Source: Thermoguttaceae bacterium
Lineage (GTDB): Bacteria > Planctomycetota > Planctomycetia > Pirellulales > Thermoguttaceae
Assembly (NCBI GenBank): GCA_025060325.1
Contig: JANXBW010000039.1
Span: 1-35,229 of the forward strand
DNA length: 35,229 nt
Direction of reading: 5' to 3'
Part shown: positions 26,252-34,677 of the stretch, piece after piece
Layout of the letters: each line of letters starts with the position of its first letter
Numbering within the stretch: the stretch's first letter is position 1
Notes under the pieces: model-generated
The model's input: the letters and a program-made list of their open reading frames with translations, nothing else
Databases searched by the model: none
What the model was told of the DNA's origin: nothing
Translations under genes and position numbers: made by a program

Positions 26252-28663
26252 ATGAGCGGTTTGCCGAGGATTGAAAGCTCGATTGCCAAGTACCTCTTCC
26301 CCAAGACCCGCTCTTTAAGCAGGGAACGCGCCAGTCCCACCGATTCCACAGGGGTCGGATGGTGCGGGTTGCGGTTTTGGTTTGCGGCGGCGACTGTGCT
26401 TTTTGCCACTGGATGCCTTCCTGGCCGACAAGTGACCGTCACCCTTCATCAATCGCCCCCGCGGTTTCCCTTTTTCGTTTACAGTCCACCGGTCCGTGAA
26501 CCCAGCGAGCGGACCCTTCAGTTTCTTCGCCGCTATGGCCTGGTAAAGGCATGGGAGAAGGAAGATCCGCGGAGCTTCCTCCGCCAATTGCAGGACTTAA
26601 TGCATCGCGAGCCGTCTGACGAGAAACTTTTTGCAGCGGCCGAACTTTCTCACCTTGCTGCCCTGCGTGTCAAGGACAAGGAACCCCAGCTTGCACTTGA
26701 CCTCTTTGGGGCAGCGGTGATCCATGCTTTCCAATTCTTGTTTGACGACCGGTTTCGCGAATCGCGGAACCCCTACGACCCACAATTCCGTGGGGCCTGC
26801 GAGCTGTACAATCGTTCCCTAGAAAACCTCCTCCGCCTTGTGTGCCGGCAACATGGGTTAGTTCCCGGCCGAAGTTACACCATTCAGACTGCCTCAGGAC
26901 AATGGCAGCTGCGATGCCGGATTCAGGCCGGCCTATGGAGACCCGAAGAATTTGGACGGTTTGAATTTGTAAGCGATTACGAAATCCGCAATCTCCGCAA
27001 TCATTACCGCACGTACGGACTGGGGGTGCCGCTGATTGCCATCCGCCGGCCCTTGGCCGAGGAGCCGCCTGTCGCCCGGTTCTATCCTGATGGGCTAACA
27101 ATCCCGGTGACGGTGTTTCTTCGGCCGGACGGAGAGTCTGATCCTTACGCCAACGATGCCGGTCGACAACGGTCAGGGACGCTGGAACTTTACGATCCGA
27201 TGGTGACAAGCGACATTCGGGTGGGCAGCCTGTGGGTGCCGCTCCAAACTGATCTTACAACCCCCCTAGCGTACCTTTTGGCCGACGAGCGACTGGCCAT
27301 TGCCCCGTACGTGGGACTTTTTCGACCGGAGCAACTTCTTCGCCTCGAACCCCGCCGCGGAAAGCCGCTCATGGGTCTTTATATGCTCCAGCCCTATGAG
27401 CGGGGGAAGATCCCGGTGGTAATGATCCACGGCTTGTGGTCAGGCCCGATGACTTGGGTGGAAATGTTTAACGAGCTGCGGAGTCTTCCGGAGATTCGCC
27501 GGCACTTCCAATTCTGGTTTTATTGGTATCCCACAGCACAACCGTTTTGGGTCACTGCCGCCAACCTTCGGGAGGAGCTGGCCGAGGTCCGGCACGTCTT
27601 AGACCCTTATCATCAGGACTGGACGCTTGATCAGATGGTGCTTGTGGGACACAGTATGGGCGGTCTGCTGGCCCGACTGCAGAGCGTTGACAGCGGTGAC
27701 CGTCTGTGGCGGCTAATTAGCGACGCTCCTTTTGAATCGGTCCGCGTCGATCCTGCCCTTCGTCAACGAATGGCGAAAATTCTCTTTTTTCGACCCAGCC
27801 CGGCCGTTGCCCGCGTGATCTTTATCGCCACGCCACATCGGGGGAGTCGAGCCTCGAATATCACCACGCAATGGATCTTCGAGCGGTTGGTACGCCTGCC
27901 GGAATTTGTCGTGCAATCCCACACGGAATTTTACCGGCTTAATCGGGATCTCATCCGCGACGAAAAGCTGCTACAAATAGACACTAGTGTTGAAGCCCTA
28001 GACCCGGACTCGCCATTTTTTGCGGCTTTGGAGGAATGTCCGAAGGCCCCGTGGGTCAAATGGCATAGCATCATTGGGGTTCTGCCAGAAAAGGGGCTTG
28101 TCGGCCGGTTGGCGAGCGGCTCTGATGGAGTCGTAAGTTACGCAAGTGCCCATCTAGAGGGAGCCGACTCGGAAGTTATTGTCCCGGCCGACCATTTGAC
28201 CATTCACGCGCATCCGCTTGCAGTCCAGGAAGTAAGGCGAATCCTGCTTGATCACCTCGAAGAGTTGCAAAGCCAACCGCCGCCGGTCCTCCCACCCCAC
28301 TTGGCAACCCCTGAGGGTGCCGTGCCACTGCCTTTCCCGGATCCTGCTACCCAGCTTTCGCCCGTCCTGACCGGCGAAAACTCTTCAGGGCGAGTGGTCA
28401 CAGCAATCCACACCCAGCCACCGGTCCCATGGCCCAGGATGCCGCCAGCCCAGGTGCTTCCCATGCCCACCCAATCTGTGCCGAGCCCGACCCTGGGGCC
28501 GGCGCCGACGAATGTGTTAGGGCCTTTTTCGCCACTTACCTCTACGGACAAAATTGCACCAACCTCTTTTGTTTTCCAACCGACCCAAAGCGCTGGCTTC
28601 CCGGCCGCAGTCACTCCACAGGGTATCCCCTGGGCTGTGGGGCCAGATCCAATTCGGCGGTAA
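26252..28663 (+). CDS. Alpha/beta-hydrolase (lipase/esterase-like), probable lipoprotein
   Basis: From the ATG at 26252 the protein has 803 residues. A hydrophobic segment ending in LFATGC near residues 40-55 looks like a lipoprotein signal with an imperfect lipobox, so the protein may be anchored on the outside of the inner membrane or in the outer membrane. A domain of about 330 residues that I do not recognise comes next. The hydrolase domain begins at KIPVVMIHGLWSGPMTWVEM and has the nucleophile elbow LVGHSMGGLLARL (Ser468). A likely catalytic Asp is in SDGVVSYASAH and the His in PADHLTIHAHP. This matches PGAP1-like or lipase-type hydrolases, so an ester or amide substrate is expected. 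The last 130 residues are rich in Pro. The start is uncertain: TTG 26057 is further upstream, and a TTG nearer the signal (residue 40 here) would give a more normal signal length. Confidence 0.82.
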   Translation: MSGLPRIESSIAKYLFPKTRSLSRERASPTDSTGVGWCGLRFWFAAATVLFATGCLPGRQVTVTLHQSPPRFPFFVYSPPVREPSERTLQFLRRYGLVKAWEKEDPRSFLRQLQDLMHREPSDEKLFAAAELSHLAALRVKDKEPQLALDLFGAAVIHAFQFLFDDRFRESRNPYDPQFRGACELYNRSLENLLRLVCRQHGLVPGRSYTIQTASGQWQLRCRIQAGLWRPEEFGRFEFVSDYEIRNLRNHYRTYGLGVPLIAIRRPLAEEPPVARFYPDGLTIPVTVFLRPDGESDPYANDAGRQRSGTLELYDPMVTSDIRVGSLWVPLQTDLTTPLAYLLADERLAIAPYVGLFRPEQLLRLEPRRGKPLMGLYMLQPYERGKIPVVMIHGLWSGPMTWVEMFNELRSLPEIRRHFQFWFYWYPTAQPFWVTAANLREELAEVRHVLDPYHQDWTLDQMVLVGHSMGGLLARLQSVDSGDRLWRLISDAPFESVRVDPALRQRMAKILFFRPSPAVARVIFIATPHRGSRASNITTQWIFERLVRLPEFVVQSHTEFYRLNRDLIRDEKLLQIDTSVEALDPDSPFFAALEECPKAPWVKWHSIIGVLPEKGLVGRLASGSDGVVSYASAHLEGADSEVIVPADHLTIHAHPLAVQEVRRILLDHLEELQSQPPPVLPPHLATPEGAVPLPFPDPATQLSPVLTGENSSGRVVTAIHTQPPVPWPRMPPAQVLPMPTQSVPSPTLGPAPTNVLGPFSPLTSTDKIAPTSFVFQPTQSAGFPAAVTPQGIPWAVGPDPIRR

Positions 28664-28978
28664 CCCCAGAACCCCCAGACCTGTAGACGAATAGGCACTC
28701 CCCGTTTCCCAGACCTCCCTCGGGAAACGAGCCATCAGACAGCGGAGCAACCCTCTAACAAAGGTTTAACGGACTTGCCTTCCCATGCCAGTATCGTAAA
28801 CACATTCTGGCGTGCCACTAAAAATACCGCTTGGATCAAGGCCACTCGTTTCCCGCAAGCATGGACAAAGTTTGTTAACGACTTTGTGCATTTGTGAGCG
28901 CAAGAAGCGCAAGGACGGATGAACCGACACCAGCACTTAGCTTCGGCCCGGGGCAGGGTCATGTTGGGCGCTGCCGGG
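28664..28978. other. Gap between convergent hydrolase and FAH-family genes
   Basis: The two flanking genes converge here. No terminator-like hairpin with a T-run and no gene is visible. Confidence 0.5.
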
Positions 28979-29839
28979 CTACCTTTCCGCAATGACGGGG
29001 TTACGGAGAACACCGATTCCTTCGATTTCTACCTCGACCCAATCCCCCGGTTTGAGGAAAACAGGCGGCTTTCGGGCCATCCCCACCCCCGCTGGGGTCC
29101 CCGTGTAAATGAGATCGCCCGGCTTAAGCGTGCACACTTGCGAGACGTAGCTCACTAGCTTCTCCACCGAAAAGACCATCTGGTCGGTATTGGACTTTTG
29201 CATGACCTTGCCATTAAGTCTCAGCTGAATGGGAAGGCGAAGTGGATGAGCAAACTCATCGCGCGTGACAACCACCGGTCCACAAGGAGCGAAAGTATCA
29301 AAGGATTTGCCCAACAGCCACTGATTGCCCGGCTTGCGGAGCTGCCAGTCTCTGGCCGACACGTCATTGCCGCAGGTGTATCCCGCGATATATTCCCTGG
29401 CTTGGTCCTCCGGGATATACCGACCGGAGCGACCGATCACTACTACGAGCTCCCCTTCGTAGTCAACCTCTTGCGACACGCGCGGCAAAACGATCGGTTG
29501 TTCTGGAGCGCACAGCGCGGTTAAGAATTTGCAGAAAATGATCGGCTCAGCTGGCACGGGGACACCGCTTTCGGCTGCGTGGTCGGCATAGTTTGCGCCG
29601 ACACAAATAATCTTCTCCGGGTTGGGAATTGGCGGAAGTAAACGGGCTTCGTCAGCAGGAACGGCTCGGCCCCGGCGAAGCGCCTCCTCCGCCACCGCAA
29701 GCAACTCTTTGCCACCGGCCAATAAGCTCTTCAGATCCGGGGGAAGATGACGGTCGCTGGCATGGAGGTCCACATAGCCGTCCTCGCGCACACCGGCCAC
29801 ACGAGGACCTTCTTGTGTCTGAATCGTCGCAAGCCGCAT
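28979..29839 (-). CDS. Fumarylacetoacetate hydrolase (FAH) family protein
   Basis: The protein has 286 residues, the size of single-subunit FAH-family enzymes such as fumarylpyruvate hydrolases, oxaloacetate decarboxylases and 2-hydroxyhepta-2,4-diene-1,7-dioate isomerases. The catalytic core starts at NPEKIICVGANYADHAAE. The metal ligands are in EVDYEGELVVVIG (Glu128, Glu130) and GNDVSARDWQ (Asp159), and KSFDTFAPCGP and LKPGDLIYTGTPAGVG complete the family pattern. These enzymes act on C-C bonds of beta-dicarbonyl compounds in the cytoplasm, often in aromatic degradation, but the family is broad and no pathway genes are near, so the substrate is open. A GAGGGG lies 9 nt before the ATG at 29837-29839. 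Confidence 0.9.
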   Translation of the reverse strand: MRLATIQTQEGPRVAGVREDGYVDLHASDRHLPPDLKSLLAGGKELLAVAEEALRRGRAVPADEARLLPPIPNPEKIICVGANYADHAAESGVPVPAEPIIFCKFLTALCAPEQPIVLPRVSQEVDYEGELVVVIGRSGRYIPEDQAREYIAGYTCGNDVSARDWQLRKPGNQWLLGKSFDTFAPCGPVVVTRDEFAHPLRLPIQLRLNGKVMQKSNTDQMVFSVEKLVSYVSQVCTLKPGDLIYTGTPAGVGMARKPPVFLKPGDWVEVEIEGIGVLRNPVIAER

Positions 29840-29934
29840 GGTCTAAGACCCCTCTTTCAGTCAACAGCTCCCGTTGATTTGTCGATCAAGCCCGAGCCAT
29901 TCCGCTTCGATCTACTTAACGCCAATTAAATTGA

Positions 29935-29958
29935 GAGGTGCTCACCTCCGGCGTTTTT
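29935..29958 (+). promoter_or_regulatory. Palindrome followed by a T-run, operator or terminator candidate
   Basis: GAGGTG-CT-CACCTC at 29935-29948 is a perfect palindrome. Flanking CGCC (29920-29923) and GGCG (29950-29953) can extend the fold, and TTTTT follows at 29954-29958. It looks like a terminator on the plus strand, although no plus-strand gene is close upstream. It lies 96 bp before the FAH-family gene, so it could instead be an operator. Confidence 0.3.
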
Positions 29959-30499
29959 CGCGATACAAATTCGTCGACGAACGGTTAAAGCCACCGGCCA
30001 TCAGCTGTATCGAATTTCGGCCGAGGCAAACCTCTCCAGCTTGCAGGACCAGCCATTATAGGGCCCCGCTTTTTAACAACCAAACCGCGCCGAACACGTC
30101 CGGCCCCCGGCTGCGGAAAGGCCTGCTGCCAGCGGTTTCCGCCAAAGAGCCGCCTCTTGGAATAGGCCGCAACCGGCGCTACCGGAGGGACCAAGAAATC
30201 TCGGCATATCGGATAGGCAGCCGGTCGAACCCTCTGCCAGCGCTATCTGGAAACAAGACAACCTTACTCCAACCCTGAACAATGGTGGGTTATTCCCTTA
30301 TTAGATTCAGGAACTTTGACAACATCTGCATCGTGACCTAAGTTTTTGGTGGGGTAGCGGAAACCCCTCTGCGCACGCCGGCTGCGCAACCGATCATTTT
30401 CGCCGTGGGTTTTGCGGGATCGGCAGACTTTTCCGCCGATTCCCTTTGCGCAACCTGGCAACCGGGGCTCCTTCTCCCTGATGCTGTGGCTTTTCCGCC

Positions 30500-30504
30500 G
30501 GAGG
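30500..30504 (+). promoter_or_regulatory. Ribosome binding site of the GGDEF gene
   Basis: GGAGG lies 11 nt before the ATG at 30516 and favours this start over the GTG at 30405. Confidence 0.5.
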
Positions 30505-30515
30505 ACCGCACGCAA

Positions 30516-32966
30516 ATGGATGAACCCTTGGACGGGACCATTACTCAGCGGGTGGACCAACGAGGGATCGCTTTGGCTCTGGCCGCCGCAGAGGATACCC
30601 CAACCCAGGCCCCGCTATGTCCACAAGCCGGAAATGGAGCGGATGGCGAGTCTTCTGCCGGCCTCGCTCCGTCGCTCGCCACGTGCTGTTTGTCGACTGT
30701 AGCGTCCGCCAGTACCGGCGAAACTCTTCCCACTTCCTACCTGGGGCTACCCATCTCCACCGATGCAACCAGTTTGGAAAAGCTACTACTCCCGGCCCAC
30801 AAAGCGACTGAGGAAGCCCCCCGGCCACCCAAGGTAACAGAAGAAGTTTTTCATCGACATGTGGACAACACCTTGGTGCAGGTCCGCCTGGGGGTGGCGG
30901 CCGCGCTTTACCAGGCGATCCGGCTGAAATCCCCACCACTAGCGGCCCATGGACTCCGGGTGGCACTGGTGGTTTCCGCCTGGGGGGAGGTCCGCGGTTT
31001 AGATCCGGAGCAACGCCGATTGGCAGAGGTGGCGGCCCTTCTCCACGACGTGGGGATGATTGGCCTGCCGGATCGCATCCTCCTTAAGCCTGGGCCACTT
31101 GATCCGGCTGAAACTCTTCTTGTCGAAAACGCCCGCAGTCAGTCGGCGGCAATCTTGCGCGTGGCGTGCGAAGACGAGCGACTCCCCACCATTGTCGGAT
31201 ATGTGGGCCGATGGTTTGACGGAAGCCGTGGCCGAGGTCCTTCGGCCGGGACGGATATCCCCCTGCCGGCGCGGATGATTACAATTGCCGAAGCCTTCGA
31301 CTCCATGACACACGACCAAGTCTACCGCCCAGCAATGACCACGGAACGGGCGGTGGCAGAACTTTTCGCGCATGCTGGCAGCCAATTTGATCCCCAACTT
31401 GTCGACGAATTTGCGACTGTGCTTGTCAAACAATTGGGCAAGCTGGTCCCGCGGGCAGCTGCCCAATGGCTAGGTGGACTCGATCCGGCCGCTGCCGGAT
31501 TTTCCTGGCGCCTTCAGCCGGCCGATCTTCTCCCACAGGAAGCATCCGCCCTTTTCCCCGTGTCACTTCTCGAGCAAATGCGGGACGGGGTGATCTTCGT
31601 CGACACTGCCGGCAGAATCGTCGGCTGGAACCCTGCCGCCGAACGCCTTAGCGGCATAAGCGCCTCCACGGTCCTGGGCCGTTTGTGGAGCCCCGCCCTC
31701 TTGGGCCTACGGGATGAGCGAGGACAGGAAATTGCCGTCGACGATTGTCCTGTGCAAGCCGCTTTGCTGTGCGGTGCCCAAAGCCTTCGGCGAATGACCC
31801 TCCGCGGCCGTAGTGGCCGGGAGGTGCCTGTGGACCTTCATGTTATCCCCGTCCCTCATCATGCTTCCAAGCCGCTGGGCGCCATTTTGGTACTGCATGA
31901 TGTCTCCCCGGAGGCCTCGCTAGAGGCCGAATGTCATCGACTCCAAGCGCGGACTTCGCTTGACCCCCTTACCCAGCTTGCCAACCGGGCCGAACTTGAT
32001 CGACTCTTGCCGATCTTCGTAGCACAGCACCGTGATCGTGGTATCCCCTGCAGCCTGGTAGTGTGCGATCTAGATCATTTCAAGAAAATCAACGACACAT
32101 TTGGGCACCCGGCGGGGGACGAGGTGATCAAGGCATTTGCCAACGTGCTAAAAGCGTCGCTTCGGCCGGGCGATGTAGCAGCCCGATATGGCGGGGAAGA
32201 GTTTGTCCTCCTTTGTGCCGGCTGCGACGGCGCCACGGCGGTTCGCCGCGCTGAACAAATCCGCTTCCGCTTCGCCCAGATACCCCATCCCAGCCTTGAC
32301 CACAAGACGGCCACGGCCAGCTTTGGCGTCACCGAGCTCCAGCCGGGCGATACGCCGGAGAGTTTCTTTCGTCGGGCCGATCGGGCGCTTATGGCTGCTA
32401 AAGTCAACGGTCGCAATCAGGTTGTCCAACTGGGAAGCGGAACCGATTGGACCGACCCCGGCCGTGCTCGGCCATGGTGGCTAACGCAGTGGACGCGGAA
32501 CCGGCCGGCTACCCTCCTGCGGCAGACACTACGTGTGGACGGACCGATGGCCGTTGCCGTGGAGAAACTCCAAGGTTTTGTCTCCGACCATCAGGCCAAG
32601 GTGTTGACAATAAGGGAAAATCGGGTTGAACTGGAGCTTGTCCATCGGCCAATTGGTATGCGTCGGCAAGGCGACAGGCCCGTTGTCTTTCGCATGCTGC
32701 TTACGCTCAGTCCCCCGCGCGCTGCCACGGGCGTCCAATCCGGCCAGGCAGGTAAAAAGTTCACAATCGTCGAGGTGCAAATCGAGCCTGCCTCCGGCAG
32801 AGAGCGACGTCGCCAAGAACTTCTCCTTCGCGCCGAAAGCATCCTGGAAAGTTTACAGGCCTACCTGATGGCTCAGCCCGTCTCCGCAGAGGAGCCAACA
32901 CCCGGCGAGGTCAAAGCCGGGTTGTGGGGTTGGCTTTTTGGCCAGCGGCGCCGCGGCAGAGGATAG
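30516..32966 (+). CDS. Diguanylate cyclase with degenerate HD-GYP and PAS domains
   Basis: From the ATG at 30516 the protein has 816 residues. An N-terminal part of about 110 residues is low in motifs. Residues of about 110-290 form an HD-GYP-like domain that keeps LLHDVG (His177, Asp178) and ILLKPGPLDP but has lost the GK of HDIGK, the following histidine, the HHE motif and the GYP itself (now WFDGSRGRGP). A PAS domain follows near 347-470 (MRDGVIFVDTAGRIVGWNPA). The GGDEF domain is intact: DPLTQLANR, CDLDHFKKINDTFGHPAGDE and GGEEF at about 559-563, with an inhibitory RPGD site 5 residues before it. It should make c-di-GMP and be inhibited by its product. The C-terminal 150 residues contain a VEKLQGFVSDHQAKVL segment I cannot name. 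It has no membrane segments, and its end faces the NtrC-like gene. Confidence 0.88.
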   Translation: MDEPLDGTITQRVDQRGIALALAAAEDTPTQAPLCPQAGNGADGESSAGLAPSLATCCLSTVASASTGETLPTSYLGLPISTDATSLEKLLLPAHKATEEAPRPPKVTEEVFHRHVDNTLVQVRLGVAAALYQAIRLKSPPLAAHGLRVALVVSAWGEVRGLDPEQRRLAEVAALLHDVGMIGLPDRILLKPGPLDPAETLLVENARSQSAAILRVACEDERLPTIVGYVGRWFDGSRGRGPSAGTDIPLPARMITIAEAFDSMTHDQVYRPAMTTERAVAELFAHAGSQFDPQLVDEFATVLVKQLGKLVPRAAAQWLGGLDPAAAGFSWRLQPADLLPQEASALFPVSLLEQMRDGVIFVDTAGRIVGWNPAAERLSGISASTVLGRLWSPALLGLRDERGQEIAVDDCPVQAALLCGAQSLRRMTLRGRSGREVPVDLHVIPVPHHASKPLGAILVLHDVSPEASLEAECHRLQARTSLDPLTQLANRAELDRLLPIFVAQHRDRGIPCSLVVCDLDHFKKINDTFGHPAGDEVIKAFANVLKASLRPGDVAARYGGEEFVLLCAGCDGATAVRRAEQIRFRFAQIPHPSLDHKTATASFGVTELQPGDTPESFFRRADRALMAAKVNGRNQVVQLGSGTDWTDPGRARPWWLTQWTRNRPATLLRQTLRVDGPMAVAVEKLQGFVSDHQAKVLTIRENRVELELVHRPIGMRRQGDRPVVFRMLLTLSPPRAATGVQSGQAGKKFTIVEVQIEPASGRERRRQELLLRAESILESLQAYLMAQPVSAEEPTPGEVKAGLWGWLFGQRRRGRG

Positions 32967-33123
32967 ACTTGTTGATAAAAATAGGAAGCCATCGCCCCCA
33001 AGCCTCCCGGCCCAAGGAGGAGAAGCGATACGACTTGGCGGCAAGACAAGTTTCACCAAAAAACGGGAGACTCCAGCCCAGAACAAATTCCTAAGCAAGC
33101 GGTTGTCTACGGCAAAACACGGC

Positions 33124-34677
33124 CTAAAAGAGCGTATCGCCCAGATCGAGGCCGAATTCCTCCGGCTCGTCAACTTCTTCGAACATGGGGACTTCCTCGG
33201 TGGCATCTTTTGCCACTTCCGAAAGCGGCGGCAGATTAAGGCGCGGTTTAGCCGGCCGACCAACCCGCCGGCGGGGCCTTGCTTCCGGCGGTTTCTTAAG
33301 CTCATCAAGCAACCGGAGGAGCTTGGCCCGACTTATTCCCAGAAGGCGAGCTGCCTTTGCCTTGTTTCCGCCGGCCCGCTCAAGCGCCCGCTCCACAAGT
33401 TGTTGACGGACCTGCCGAAGGAAACTATCAAGGTGAATGCACTCCAGCTTAGCGGTGGGGTGCCGAGCAGCCTGGACGGCAAAATACACCCGCTCCGGAA
33501 GATCTGCCACAGTGATTAGAGGACCTTTGGCGGCCCGGTGCGCCTCCGTGATCACTGCCCGCAGCTCGGCCACGTTTCCAGGCCACGAGTAAACACTTAG
33601 CCAATCCAGTGCTTCGGTAGTCAAGCCGGTAAGCTGTTTTTCGGCTTCCCGATTGATTTCCTCAACAAAATGTTGGGCAAGAAGTGGGATATCTTCCGCG
33701 CGTTGAGCTAGCGGCGGCAGCTCAACCACCATCGTGCTTACAAGCGAAGCAAAGTCGATATCGGCCTGACCCTCTTCAGCCAGCTTAAGGAGCGGCTGAG
33801 TCGTTGTTACCACCAGTCGCCACGGGCAGGAGGCAGCCGAGATTGCTTCCGCTATCTGCTGTTGGGTCTGAGCCGGTAGGCTTTCCGCGTCCAACAGGAT
33901 CACTGTTCCTAGTGGCAATTCCCCAGGACCGGGCCGATACCGCAAACTGGCGGTCACAGTGGACAAAACAGCCTCGGGACCCAACACTTGGCAAGCCAAG
34001 GTAATGCAGGAGGTTCGGCCGCCCTCAGCCGATTGATAATGGATAGCCTGGGCAACAAACCGTCGGCCACTCCCCGGCGGTCCCACAACGGACAAATGGC
34101 ACTTGGCGTGGGCGGCAGCCTCGACCTGGCGTCGGACCCGTTCGATCGCTGGACTTGTGCCGATAAGCTGTTCCAGCCGACACCGGCTCGCCCGTTGGTC
34201 TAAGAAGACGCGGAGCCGGTGATGCCACAGCTCCGCCTCGTTTCCCGGCGCGCGTTCCGAGGCACCAACTTCGGAGCATTGTCCTTCAACCGGCTCCGGC
34301 TCAATGATGCCGATCACAACAACCGCCGATCCATCCTCCTCCCTCAGGCGGATGAACTGCACGGGGTGTGTACGCCACTGGCCCTGGTTATCCTTCCGGC
34401 AAACGCTCCCTGTTGCTCTTTGGCCCGCGAAGACATCCGGCGGCGGACAGACCGCCGAAAGAACATAATCGGCCGGCGGCAGTTGTTCCGGATTTAGCCC
34501 CGGCGAGGTCCAGCGACACTCCTGACCGACAATTGCCTGACCGGAAATGCCAAAGAACTGCAGGAACGCGTCGTTGCACCACACCAAGCGGTGTTTGGCA
34601 TCGACCGCATAAACCGGCTGATAAACCCTGGAGAGAAGCTGAGCCAATGGGCCAATCGAAAGGCGACGCTCAGTCAT
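33124..34677 (-). CDS. NtrC-like regulator with non-functional ATPase and C-terminal AT-hook-like motif
   Basis: From the ATG at 34675-34677 the protein has 517 residues; a TTG 21 nt upstream is also possible, and neither has a clear ribosome binding site. A PAS domain (about 15-130) starts with LLSRVYQPVYAVDAKHRLVW. The AAA+ domain is recognisable from GTSPAIERVRRQ, LPPLAQRAEDIPLLAQHF and SWPGNVAELRAVI (near 365), but its Walker A is GPPGSGRR (199-206, Lys replaced by Arg), Walker B reads ILLDAES, the GAFTGA loop for sigma-54 is missing and the arginine fingers are absent. A Fis-type helix-turn-helix (ERAGGNKAKAARLLGISRAK) and a basic RRRVGRPAKPR with an AT-hook core follow, then an acidic tail. 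It probably binds DNA without activating sigma-54. The PAS domain may sense a ligand. Confidence 0.85.
   Translation of the reverse strand: MTERRLSIGPLAQLLSRVYQPVYAVDAKHRLVWCNDAFLQFFGISGQAIVGQECRWTSPGLNPEQLPPADYVLSAVCPPPDVFAGQRATGSVCRKDNQGQWRTHPVQFIRLREEDGSAVVVIGIIEPEPVEGQCSEVGASERAPGNEAELWHHRLRVFLDQRASRCRLEQLIGTSPAIERVRRQVEAAAHAKCHLSVVGPPGSGRRFVAQAIHYQSAEGGRTSCITLACQVLGPEAVLSTVTASLRYRPGPGELPLGTVILLDAESLPAQTQQQIAEAISAASCPWRLVVTTTQPLLKLAEEGQADIDFASLVSTMVVELPPLAQRAEDIPLLAQHFVEEINREAEKQLTGLTTEALDWLSVYSWPGNVAELRAVITEAHRAAKGPLITVADLPERVYFAVQAARHPTAKLECIHLDSFLRQVRQQLVERALERAGGNKAKAARLLGISRAKLLRLLDELKKPPEARPRRRVGRPAKPRLNLPPLSEVAKDATEEVPMFEEVDEPEEFGLDLGDTLF

Larger units (their letters stand above)
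29840..30515. other. Divergent intergenic region before the GGDEF gene
   Basis: A palindrome at 29935-29948 is listed separately. The right end includes an in-frame GTG (30405) that could start the next protein earlier. No gene is seen. Confidence 0.5.
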
